Below are positions 36,007 to 43,902 of a DNA stretch of 64,000 nucleotides, one piece after another (the first letter of the stretch is position 1; each line of letters begins with the position of its first letter). The stretch is from contig DAORKJ010000007.1 in the NCBI GenBank assembly GCA_035439505.1, forward strand, positions 1-64,000. The letters run 5' to 3'. Source of the DNA: UBA7236 sp035439505. Lineage in GTDB: Bacteria > Bacteroidota > Bacteroidia > Chitinophagales > BACL12. The position numbers and the translations under genes were made by a program. The notes beneath the pieces are model-generated. The model had not been told where the DNA came from. It did no database searches and saw nothing but the letters and a program-made list of their open reading frames with translations.

Positions 36007-37038
36007 TTACTTAACATCTCTCCACCAATTATGTGTTGGCATTTCTTTATTCAGTTGTGAAATTGCACCGATCATAGGTGTAAAATAACGCATATTTAGT
36101 TTTTGCGCATGTGCTGTAGCCCGCTCTATAGGCTCGGTCCAATGATGCAGCGATAAATCGAATTTACCCCAATGAACCGGAATAAAAATGTCGGCATTTA
36201 AATCGATGGCAGCCTGAACCGTTTCTTCAGGCATCATGTGAATATATTTCCAAGCGGGGTTATATTGGCCACACTCCAAAATTGCCAGATCAAATTTTCC
36301 AAAGTCCTCTCCTATTTGTTTAAAATGTGTATCATAACCCGAATCACCACCAATATAAATTTGGTGGGATACGGTTCTCAAAATAAATGAACTCCACAAG
36401 CTGCGGTTGCGAATTATTGTTCTCCCGGAAAAATGCCGGGCAGGCGCAGCCGTAAATTGAATATTTTGAATGGTTGTTTTTTCTCCCCAATACAATTCTG
36501 TAATTATTTTTGCATCATATCCCCATTTAATTAAATGGGCAGCAACACCTAACGAACAAACTACTTGTTTAACTTTCGACTTTAATGCTTTAATAGTTTG
36601 ATAATCCAAATGGTCATAATGATCGTGTGTAATAATTAAAATATCAATATCGGGCATATTTTCAGCACTATACACATTACTCCCATTGAAAGCCTTTACC
36701 ATAAATGAAAATGGTGAGGCATTACCGCTAAATACAGGGTCTACTAAAATATTTTTACCTTCCACTTTTAATAAATATGAAGAGTGCCCAAACCAAACCA
36801 TAGCAGGATTGCCATCAGGCAGCCGATTTAAATCGTTTTGTATGGATGGAATAATTGAAGTTGGAACGCTTCCTTTCGGCTTATTCATAAATGCCCGCAT
36901 AACTTTAAAAAAGTTATGCCCCTCAGCCATTGTAGGCGTATGAGATAAATTTTCAAATCCGTTTGAGGTATAATTGGGTGCTTGTCGTATTCTTTCAAGG
37001 ACTGCTCCTTTTGGTAAACTGCCTAAAGCCTGAATCAT
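36007..37038 (-). CDS. MBL-fold hydrolase (NAPE-PLD/UlaG-like)
   Basis: The 343-residue cytoplasmic protein has a metallo-beta-lactamase fold with full metal ligands: THDHYDHLD (HxHxDH), PARHFSGR, GGDSGYD and PVHWGKFDL. WFGHSSYLLKVEGKNILVDP is the lead strand. The PARHFSGR and HWGxFDL forms are those of N-acyl-phosphatidylethanolamine phospholipase D-like proteins rather than beta-lactamases, so a phosphodiester or lipid substrate is likely. Family knowledge supports two Zn or Fe ions; the actual substrate is unknown. It is divergent from the small gene at 37200. Confidence 0.88.
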   Translation of the reverse strand: MIQALGSLPKGAVLERIRQAPNYTSNGFENLSHTPTMAEGHNFFKVMRAFMNKPKGSVPTSIIPSIQNDLNRLPDGNPAMVWFGHSSYLLKVEGKNILVDPVFSGNASPFSFMVKAFNGSNVYSAENMPDIDILIITHDHYDHLDYQTIKALKSKVKQVVCSLGVAAHLIKWGYDAKIITELYWGEKTTIQNIQFTAAPARHFSGRTIIRNRSLWSSFILRTVSHQIYIGGDSGYDTHFKQIGEDFGKFDLAILECGQYNPAWKYIHMMPEETVQAAIDLNADIFIPVHWGKFDLSLHHWTEPIERATAHAQKLNMRYFTPMIGAISQLNKEMPTHNWWRDVK

Positions 37039-37199
37039 AATGGTGATGACGTGTTAAAAATTCAAATATTGTGAAAGATAGGTAAGCCATTAAACATTTT
37101 ATTGCCGCTAATGTTCAGAACCACATGAGCGTAGGTTTAAAACAATTTTTTTATATAATCGCTTATACCACCTATCTTTGACTAGGCAAAACTCTTTGT

Positions 37200-37538
37200 A
37201 TGATTATTACTGTCACCTATATTCATTTGCGTAAACCTTGGTTCTTTTTCAGGTTGAGTTATTTTGGCTATAAGATTATGCGTCAGGCACAAAACTCCAG
37301 TGGGTTCATTCGTATGTCGAACAGTGGGTTTTGGCGCGACCATTATACCCTGAGTGCATGGGAAAATGAAGCAGCCATGAAAAATTTTGCACGTTCTGGT
37401 GAGCATTTAAAAGCAATGAAACAATCCCAATCTATTTCTGACAAATTGGCAACATATTCATACGTTGCAGAAAAATTTCCGGATTGGAATACAGCTAAAC
37501 AATTAATCCACAAAAATGGAAAAGTGCTGACATTCTAA
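37200..37538 (+). CDS. small dimeric alpha/beta-barrel-like protein
   Basis: This 112-residue product has no signal peptide. It has the beta-alpha-beta pattern and Trp/His placement of DUF3291/antibiotic-biosynthesis-monooxygenase-like proteins: TVTYIHLRKPWFFFRLSYF, SSGFIRMSNSGFWRDHYTL, SAWENEAAMKNFARSGEHLKAM. Such folds often bind haem or small aromatic molecules, but no catalytic residue can be assigned. TATCTTTG at 37173-37180 is an exact -7 element 19 bases before the ATG. The family assignment is a recollection and moderate at best. Confidence 0.65.
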   Translation: MIITVTYIHLRKPWFFFRLSYFGYKIMRQAQNSSGFIRMSNSGFWRDHYTLSAWENEAAMKNFARSGEHLKAMKQSQSISDKLATYSYVAEKFPDWNTAKQLIHKNGKVLTF

Positions 37539-37572
37539 ATTTATTAACAAAATGCAGCACCTTTCCTATTAA

Positions 37573-39705
37573 TTAAAAAAACAAGCTTACACTTCCCTTT
37601 GCAAAAAATGGAGTGCCTGGAGTAAAATGTAATTCACTCACCGGTGTTGGCTCATCCAACAAACGACTCTCTGTATCAAATTGTGCTTCATTCCAATCTA
37701 CATTAAATAAATTTTGCACTTCAATTCCCAGCGCATAATTTTTTGTTGTATAATTGATTACCGCATCGTTTACAAAATAACCTTCTGCAATTACCGACCC
37801 TGTTTCATTTGCCGGACGATCATCCATGTAGCGGTAGCGTAAACTGCCACTCCATCCATTTTCAGTTCGAATATTCAATCCGCCAATTGCTGTTAAATCT
37901 GCTGCAAGAGGAATATAATTAGCTCCTTCAGGGGAACCAATTAATTCTGCTAAAGTGTAATTAATATCAGCGTCAACAAATAACCAATCAGTTAATTCCC
38001 ATCGAGCTGATAAGTCAAATCCTCTGCGTAATGTTTTCCCACCTGCTTCCACTACTGCCGCATCGCCAACATATACAAATTCCTGTTCTAAGTACAATAT
38101 CCACACTGCAGGATTCAAAATTAAATTCCGGTAGGGTTTTACCTGTAAGCCTAAATCAGCACCATAAGCAGCAGGTAACGTTTGCAGTGCATTTTGCGCA
38201 ACTACTACCCTGCTATCGTTTGAATGGAAGCCTTTACCTGTGTGTAAATAAACGCCTAAATTGTTATTAACTGTGTAATTGAAATTTAATTTATAAGATA
38301 AAATGCCATCATCAACACTGTTGAATTGATAACTACTATCCATTAAGTTGTCATATGCAAAATTGAACATATCATATCGCAACGAGGCATTAACAGCAAG
38401 CCTGTCTGTAAGTTGCAATGTTTCATCCAAATAAATAAAAGCATTCGTTTGATAAATATTACCAAATGCCAAACGATTCAATAAGAACTCGCGTTCCGCC
38501 ACATGCGACAATTCATTCTCCATACTTTTATCATACCTGAATCCAATTCCGGCTTCTGTAGTCAACAATTTACCTGCAACAATAGATTCATGAGATAATT
38601 TCGATTTATACCCATATAAATGTCGGTGTTCTTTTTGTTTAATCATATCACCATTAATACTGTCTTCCAAAAAGAATGTAAAATTGCTATATAATTCAAA
38701 TTGATAATCACTAAAATAAATTTGATTAGAAATAGTGGTATTTGTATTTATACTTTTAATTAATTCTACATTTATATTTGATCTGCTTGTAATACCACCT
38801 TCCTTATCATCAATTGCACCAAATCTATCTATCAAACCCATATCAATTGCACGCTGCGGTATTTGGCCTGATGCATTCCATCTACTACTAAATGTTGATG
38901 CACTTAATTGCAAAATAGTATTATTGCGCATGGAAGTATGATATTTACCAAAAAGATTCACCCTGGTAAAATCCTGAGGGCTATTAAACGGACCATCGGT
39001 AATTTGGTATTCGCCGGCCAAATAGGCAGATGATTTTGACGCCGTTTTTTCGGCTATTGGTAATTGCATCATTAATAAGGTGCGCAAGGTATTAAATTGC
39101 CCTGCACTCACTTTAATGGTATTATAATCCAGCGTGTTTTTTGTTTTAAAATTTACGGCTGCAGCTGTGGCAAAATCGCCATAACCGGCATAATAAGGGC
39201 CTTTCAAAAAGTCAAAGGACTGCACAGTTTCCGGTATTAAAAAATGTAAATCTGCATAGCCCTGTCCGTGTGCATGACTTACCATGTTTACGGGAATTCC
39301 ATCAACATTTACACTGATATCTGTTCCATGGTCNNNNNNNNNNNNNNNNNNNNNNNNNNNNNNNNNNNNNNNNNNNNNNNNNNNNNNNNNNNNNNNNNNN
39401 NNNNNNNNNNNNNNNNNNNNNNNNNNNNNNNNNAGTTCTGCAGTCAACTGCTCGAAACCGATGTGTACAATCGATAAATGATAAGTTCCTTTAGGTAAAT
39501 CAGTAATAGTATAATTTCCAAAGGTATTGGTAAATGTAGTAGTTGATAGTTCACTCACGAAAATCATGGCATCTGAAACTGGTTGTCCATTAGATTGCTG
39601 TGTGATATTTCCCTGAATGCTGCCATTGTGCGCAAAAACAGACTGTGAAAATGTGAGTAATAATATAACAAGATAGTTATTGTATTTTTTACAAAAAGTA
39701 TTCAT
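37573..39705 (-). CDS. TonB-dependent receptor, interrupted by an assembly gap
   Basis: ATG 39705 begins the signal peptide (MNTFCKKYNNYLVILLLTFS). Next is a carboxypeptidase-regulatory-like domain (GSIQGNITQQSNGQPVSDAM, then YTITDLPKGTYHLSIVHIGF). The gap at 39334-39433 removes the start of the plug. The sequence resumes at DHGTDISVNVDGIPVNMVSH, typical plug text, and runs through about 560 residues of barrel ending TPGTPFFAKGSVSLFF with a terminal Phe. Compared with intact relatives about 100 residues seem missing, so the 100-N gap is too short. It takes up a ligand through the outer membrane with TonB energy. The HupE-type neighbours suggest a metal or metal chelate. Confidence 0.87.
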   Translation of the reverse strand: MNTFCKKYNNYLVILLLTFSQSVFAHNGSIQGNITQQSNGQPVSDAMIFVSELSTTTFTNTFGNYTITDLPKGTYHLSIVHIGFEQLTAEXXXXXXXXXXXXXXXXXXXXXXXXXXXXXXXXXXDHGTDISVNVDGIPVNMVSHAHGQGYADLHFLIPETVQSFDFLKGPYYAGYGDFATAAAVNFKTKNTLDYNTIKVSAGQFNTLRTLLMMQLPIAEKTASKSSAYLAGEYQITDGPFNSPQDFTRVNLFGKYHTSMRNNTILQLSASTFSSRWNASGQIPQRAIDMGLIDRFGAIDDKEGGITSRSNINVELIKSINTNTTISNQIYFSDYQFELYSNFTFFLEDSINGDMIKQKEHRHLYGYKSKLSHESIVAGKLLTTEAGIGFRYDKSMENELSHVAEREFLLNRLAFGNIYQTNAFIYLDETLQLTDRLAVNASLRYDMFNFAYDNLMDSSYQFNSVDDGILSYKLNFNYTVNNNLGVYLHTGKGFHSNDSRVVVAQNALQTLPAAYGADLGLQVKPYRNLILNPAVWILYLEQEFVYVGDAAVVEAGGKTLRRGFDLSARWELTDWLFVDADINYTLAELIGSPEGANYIPLAADLTAIGGLNIRTENGWSGSLRYRYMDDRPANETGSVIAEGYFVNDAVINYTTKNYALGIEVQNLFNVDWNEAQFDTESRLLDEPTPVSELHFTPGTPFFAKGSVSLFF
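39334..39433. other. assembly gap (100 N) in the TonB receptor gene
   Basis: A fixed run of 100 N. It falls inside the receptor plug region. The flanking protein text implies that more than 100 bases are missing. Confidence 1.
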
Positions 39706-39732
39706 AATTGAGGTTTTACAAAGTAAAGGCAA

Positions 39733-39763
39733 TAAAAAAGCGGCAGTGCAGCCACACTGCCGC
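39733..39763 (-). terminator. terminator or attenuator between 39813 and the receptor
   Basis: GCGGCAGTG (39740-39748) pairs with CACTGCCGC (39755-39763) around a 6-base loop, and six T residues follow on the minus strand. It lies 28 bases before the receptor ATG, so it ends the upstream operon or works as an attenuator of the receptor gene. Confidence 0.8.
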
Positions 39764-39812
39764 CTGTATGCTAAATGATGAAGAAGATAGTCTGCCTTTA
39801 ATTTTGCTAACC

Positions 39813-40235
39813 TTAAACAACCTTTACACTTGGTGTTGTGTTGTCCGGGCAGACTACAAAGTTTGCATCCGGAGGTTGTAACGTTGGCTTTTTAGATGTA
39901 CGTAGTTGCCAACATTTAGGTTCCTTAAATAGTATTATAGAGAAAATTGCTATTGCGGGAGATAAAACGAATTGCAAAAAGAAAATTAATATCTGCTCAA
40001 ATCCATTTCCTTTTTTTTCTGATGAACTTTGTGTTTCGTTAGCATCTTGTAAATCCTTTTCCAGGTGATTAATCCCAATTCGGTGCAATTGTTCATGTTG
40101 CTGAGAATAAAAATGATGCGCAATGGAATCGGTAATAAATGGTGTAATAGGTCGCAGCAATGTCAACACCACTATCAGTAATAACATCACTGACACGGAT
40201 TCCTGTTTATGTTGATATTGAAGTGCTGCTTGCAT
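39813..40235 (-). CDS. membrane-associated hypothetical protein in HupE operon
   Basis: The product has 140 residues: an N-terminal membrane segment (VSVMLLLIVVLTLL), a His-rich loop (IAHHFYSQQHEQLHRIGINHLEKDL), a second membrane segment (ILIFFLQFVLSPAIAIFSIILF), and a Cys-containing tail (PKCWQLRTSKKPTLQP, then VVCPDN). I do not recognise a family. It lies 34 bases after the HupE gene and upstream of the TonB receptor. With its His and Cys clusters, a role in metal handling is a reasonable inference. A terminator-like hairpin follows it. Confidence 0.7.
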   Translation of the reverse strand: MQAALQYQHKQESVSVMLLLIVVLTLLRPITPFITDSIAHHFYSQQHEQLHRIGINHLEKDLQDANETQSSSEKKGNGFEQILIFFLQFVLSPAIAIFSIILFKEPKCWQLRTSKKPTLQPPDANFVVCPDNTTPSVKVV

Positions 40236-40269
40236 AATACCATTTACGTAAAAACTTGGTCAATGGATT

Positions 40270-40929
40270 TTATAATGTTAAAAAACGCTCTAATGTCCAG
40301 TAACCGGCTATTACGGCTATAATCATACACACCGGAATCACCAACTTACTTCTATACCATACTGCATTACTAAATTGTTTACTCACCAAAAAATACATTG
40401 CAAAAATGATTGCTAACTGACCGAGTTCAACACCGATATTAAAACTTATTAATGCTGTGCTGAATGCATATGCTGGCATTCCCAAATCATTTAAGGCACC
40501 GGCGAATCCCATGCCATGTACTAACCCAAAAATAAATACCATGATGAGTCGCCAGGGTTTTACTTTTTGTGCGTAAATGTTTTCTACTGCAAGAAATACA
40601 ATAGAAAGTGCAATAATAGGTTCAACAATTCCACTTGGTGGATTAATAATACCATACATACTCAATCCAAGCGTAATGGTATGTGCAAGCGTAAACATAC
40701 TTGCCTGTAATATTATTTTTTTTAGGTTGGTATTTAGAAAAAACACGCAAAGGATAAATAAAATATGATCCAATCCAAGGGGAATAATATGCAAAAACCC
40801 TTCTCGTAAATATTGCCAGAACACCTCTCCATCATTCATTTTATCTAGGGTGTAATTAATGGTGTGCGCATAACTTTGTTGAAATGCGATCAACACAAAT
40901 AGGCTTAAAAATGTTATTTTTTTCATCAT
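40270..40929 (-). CDS. HupE/UreJ family membrane protein
   Basis: The product has 219 residues with an N-terminal signal-like helix (MMKKITFLSLFVLIAFQQSY), then AHTINYTLDKMNDGEVFWQY. The family motif FLHIIPLGLDHILFILCVF (G-x-x-H-I-x-x-G-x-D-H) is at about 45-64, with further helices. HGMGFAGALNDLG is the second conserved loop, holding a His. HupE/UreJ_2 proteins are linked to nickel or cobalt supply, but in this branch the substrate is unproven. The gene follows a TPR lipoprotein gene after 47 bases that hold a hairpin, and precedes a His-rich hypothetical. Confidence 0.88.
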   Translation of the reverse strand: MMKKITFLSLFVLIAFQQSYAHTINYTLDKMNDGEVFWQYLREGFLHIIPLGLDHILFILCVFFLNTNLKKIILQASMFTLAHTITLGLSMYGIINPPSGIVEPIIALSIVFLAVENIYAQKVKPWRLIMVFIFGLVHGMGFAGALNDLGMPAYAFSTALISFNIGVELGQLAIIFAMYFLVSKQFSNAVWYRSKLVIPVCMIIAVIAGYWTLERFLTL

Positions 40930-40936
40930 TACTTAA

Positions 40937-40964
40937 TTAAAACCTTCCTCAAAAGAGGAAGGTT
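40937..40964 (-). terminator. intercistronic hairpin between TPR and HupE genes
   Basis: AACCTTCCTC (40941-40950) pairs with GAGGAAGGTT (40955-40964) around an AAAA loop. On the minus strand TTTTAATTAAG follows. The short T-run suggests a leaky terminator or an mRNA-stabilising stem that sets a lower level of HupE than of the TPR protein. Confidence 0.65.
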
Positions 40965-40976
40965 ATGGTTGGAATA

Positions 40977-42326
40977 TTAATAAGTAATAGCAGTATTTAC
41001 CTGATTGGCAATATTTGGCTGCATTGCAGTAGCCTCATTAATTAAGGTAGTTCCTTTTTCATTGTCGCCGTTCTTTTTAAGAATAATACCGGCTTTATAC
41101 AAGGTAACAGGGTTTTTAGTGTTGGTTGCCAACATTTTTTCGGCATATATTTTCGCCTGTGTATAATCTTTATTTAAATAGGCAGTCCAAGCCGCTAATT
41201 CATTAGCATCAATATTAGATTGTCTTGTCGCTAAATCTTTTTTAGCAAATGTATAAGCATCTGCCATTTTCCCATTTTGCATATAAGCCATTGCTAATTC
41301 GCGAGCGCCATTGTGCTTAATTGCTGCACCATTTTTATTTTGTTCTTTTTCTGCATCTTTTAGCAGGTCCATCACATCAGCTCTTATTTCGCCGGCTTTT
41401 TGTTGATCACCTTTTAATGCGTATAAATCACCAAGTTGATTGACAAATGCAACATCACTTATAATTGCTATCGCCTGTTCAGTGTAAGTAATGGCAGCAT
41501 TGTAATCACCTTTAGCTTTTGCTAATCTTCCCAAACCTGCTTTTGCGTAAGCATAATTATTGCGCAAACCGTCTGCAGTAGTATAACATATTTCTGCATT
41601 TTTTAAATCGCCTATCATAATTAATAAATCGCCCAACACTACTCTTGCCCATTCAGTAGATTCCGCTCCAGGTAATCCGGATTCAACGGCCATTTTCATT
41701 GCCTCTATTGCACCCGCATTATCGCCATGAATTTGACGTAAATAACTCACCCGTGAATAAGAACGAATATCGGGACGTAATTGCATCATCATATCACAAT
41801 ATTTAACTGCTTCAGTATAATTTCCCAATTCTACATGAGCATCTACTAAAGCACCTAATAATTGTGCATTATGGTTACTGATGGCAAAAGCCGTATTGGC
41901 AGTTGCCAGCGCATCATTAAACTGATGCATCGATAATAACACACCTGATTTTAAGGTAAGTGCCTGGAATACCAATTCATCATTTTTATTTTCATCTGTC
42001 AAAACCTTGTCCAGCATTTTTATAGCCGCTTCGTTGTAATAACCGGAATTGCCCGTTAAACGAGCTTCTGTGATAAATACCTGAGCCAGAACAATATATT
42101 GGTCCAACGCTGCTGGATTTTGATTCAATGTGGCTATTGCCTTATCGTAACTGGTTAATATTGTTTCCCATTCCACATCGGAACCGGTTGTTAATGGATT
42201 GTCCAGTAATTTAGGAATTGCATTAACTGCATTAGGTGCAGCATCCTTACCACTCATATTAGTACATGAAGCGAGTGTAAAGAGCATAGCTGCGATAATA
42301 AGAAAGGGTGTAAATAGCTTTTGCAT
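40977..42326 (-). CDS. TPR-repeat lipoprotein
   Basis: The product has 449 residues with lipoprotein signal MQKLFTPFLIIAAMLFTLAS and Cys next (lipobox TLASC). The rest is a solenoid of about ten TPR-like helical pairs (YDKAIATLNQNPAALDQY, FNDALATANTAFAISNHN, YTEAVKYCDMMMQLRPD, YNAAITYTEQAIAI, YTQAKIYAEKMLATNT). It is a periplasmic scaffold probably anchored in the inner face of the outer membrane. It is the first gene of the leftward HupE set. The role is inferred as a partner of transport machinery. The two downstream hairpins indicate graded expression. Confidence 0.82.
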   Translation of the reverse strand: MQKLFTPFLIIAAMLFTLASCTNMSGKDAAPNAVNAIPKLLDNPLTTGSDVEWETILTSYDKAIATLNQNPAALDQYIVLAQVFITEARLTGNSGYYNEAAIKMLDKVLTDENKNDELVFQALTLKSGVLLSMHQFNDALATANTAFAISNHNAQLLGALVDAHVELGNYTEAVKYCDMMMQLRPDIRSYSRVSYLRQIHGDNAGAIEAMKMAVESGLPGAESTEWARVVLGDLLIMIGDLKNAEICYTTADGLRNNYAYAKAGLGRLAKAKGDYNAAITYTEQAIAIISDVAFVNQLGDLYALKGDQQKAGEIRADVMDLLKDAEKEQNKNGAAIKHNGARELAMAYMQNGKMADAYTFAKKDLATRQSNIDANELAAWTAYLNKDYTQAKIYAEKMLATNTKNPVTLYKAGIILKKNGDNEKGTTLINEATAMQPNIANQVNTAITY

Positions 42327-42564
42327 GTTGTTTGATTTGAGATTACATACGAAACAAAAGCAGCTTTGGATTTTTTTTCCGGAAAAACCTTGAAACAGCC
42401 CTTATCGCCTGTCCTACATGCTCTATTTGCCAAAAAGTAGAACCAGTTGGCTTGGTTTACACTGGTTTGCTAAGAAATTTTAACATTTAATTTGGGCAAT
42501 TTTTTGAAGATGGCTGTAACTTTTGACTTGTAACTGCATTGTATAGGCAAAACAAACAACTATC

Positions 42565-43350
42565 ATGGATTTACGATTAGTAATATTAGTATCGGGATTA
42601 GGGATATTATATACCCTAAGCTCCTGCGGCAGAGAAAAATGGCCATGTGTGGACGGTTCAGGACCGGTTACCACCGAAACGCGAGAAATAAGCGGATTTA
42701 CAGGAATCAGCAACGAAATGGAGGCAATTGTGTATATCACACAAGGAACTGAGTTTGATTTGTATATTGAAGCTCAGGAAAACCTTATGGGTGAAATTAA
42801 AACTGCCCTTTCAGGAAGCACTTTAGAAATATACAGCGAACATTGTATTGATGAAGGTGAGCCTGTGAAAGTATATGTAACACTGCCGATTTTAACTTCC
42901 ATCGACATTAGTGGTTCCGGTTCAGTGTTTACACAAAGTGTAATTAATACATCATCATTAAATATTGATATCAGCGGATCAGGTTCATTTACGGCAATTG
43001 ATTCAATAAACGCTGATATGATAGATATGGATATTAGTGGTTCAGGCAGTATGCAGATTTTATCCTATGTAACCGGTATATCTGCAGATATATCAGGCTC
43101 AGGTAGTGTAACTTTGAGCGGTGAAGGCTCATCACTTAATTTACAAATTAGCGGTTCAGGTGAAATGTTGACCTTTGGTTTTCTTTCTCATGATGCTTAT
43201 GTAGAAATAAGTGGTTCAGGTGACATTGAATTAAATGCGCTTGATTTAATTGATGGTGAAATTAACGGTAGTGGTGATATCTATTATAAAAATTCACCCA
43301 TTATCAATGTTGACATTTCCGGCAGCGGAAGTTTAATTCACATTCCATAA
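42565..43350 (+). CDS. head-GIN (DUF2807) lipoprotein
   Basis: The product has 261 residues with a lipoprotein signal ending at Cys 21 (GILYTLSSC). It shows the DUF2807 right-handed beta-helix: ISGFTGISNEMEAIVYITQG and AQENLMGEIKTALSGSTLEI at the N-part, then eight repeats of [DQE]I[SN]GSG. These GSG turns stack at about 23-residue spacing. The domain is found in head-GIN or autotransporter-like proteins. The sigma-factor gene starts 9 bases after its stop and the 43903 gene follows, so three genes form one operon. Its link with the regulators is noted in the findings. Confidence 0.87.
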   Translation: MDLRLVILVSGLGILYTLSSCGREKWPCVDGSGPVTTETREISGFTGISNEMEAIVYITQGTEFDLYIEAQENLMGEIKTALSGSTLEIYSEHCIDEGEPVKVYVTLPILTSIDISGSGSVFTQSVINTSSLNIDISGSGSFTAIDSINADMIDMDISGSGSMQILSYVTGISADISGSGSVTLSGEGSSLNLQISGSGEMLTFGFLSHDAYVEISGSGDIELNALDLIDGEINGSGDIYYKNSPIINVDISGSGSLIHIP

Positions 43351-43359
43351 TTTTTAGGT

Positions 43360-43896
43360 TTGGATTATTTGAATGAAGAAGCATTAATAGCAGCGGCGCG
43401 AAAGGACCCAAGAGCCTTCCGCCACTTCTATGATGCCCATTATGAAGAAGTATTTCTGTTTGTATATCGCAGAACAGACGATGAAGCTATGTCTGCTGAT
43501 ATTACACAACAGGTATTTCTGAAAGCATTACAAAATTTGAACAAATATCAATACCGGGGAGTGTCATTTGTAGCATGGCTGTTGCGAATTGCAGCAAACG
43601 AAACAGCCCAATATTTCCGGGATAACAAAAAAATGCGTGTAGTAAATGTAGAAAAAAGTGGGATTGAAGCTATATGCGATGAAGACAGCAGTTCGGCGAT
43701 GGAGCAGCGGGAAAATGTTTTTAAGGCCTTAAAACAACTCGATGCCGATTCGCTTGAACTGATAGAGATGCGATACTTTGAAAAACGATCTTTTAAAGAA
43801 ATAGGAGCAATAAAGAATATCACAGAAAATAACGCCAAATTAAAAGTCCATCGCATTTTAGAAAAAATCAGGAAATTTTTACCCGTAGTTCAATAA
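43360..43896 (+). CDS. ECF-type RNA polymerase sigma factor
   Basis: The 178-residue product has region 2 at about 20-90 (AFRHFYDAHYEEVFLFVYRR, ITQQVFLKALQNLNKY, SFVAWLLRIAANETAQYFRD) and region 4 at about 120-175 (VFKALKQLDADSLELIEMRY, RSFKEIGAIKNITENNAKLK). Only TTG can start it: TTG 43360 gives a normal N-terminus, and the next in-frame ATG lies inside region 2. The gene follows the GIN lipoprotein by 9 bases and precedes the 43903 gene by 6 bases, so co-translation is likely. It should direct transcription of an envelope-related regulon, with the following gene as the probable anti-sigma partner. Confidence 0.9.
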   Translation: MDYLNEEALIAAARKDPRAFRHFYDAHYEEVFLFVYRRTDDEAMSADITQQVFLKALQNLNKYQYRGVSFVAWLLRIAANETAQYFRDNKKMRVVNVEKSGIEAICDEDSSSAMEQRENVFKALKQLDADSLELIEMRYFEKRSFKEIGAIKNITENNAKLKVHRILEKIRKFLPVVQ

Positions 43897-43902
43897 CAGC
43901 AC

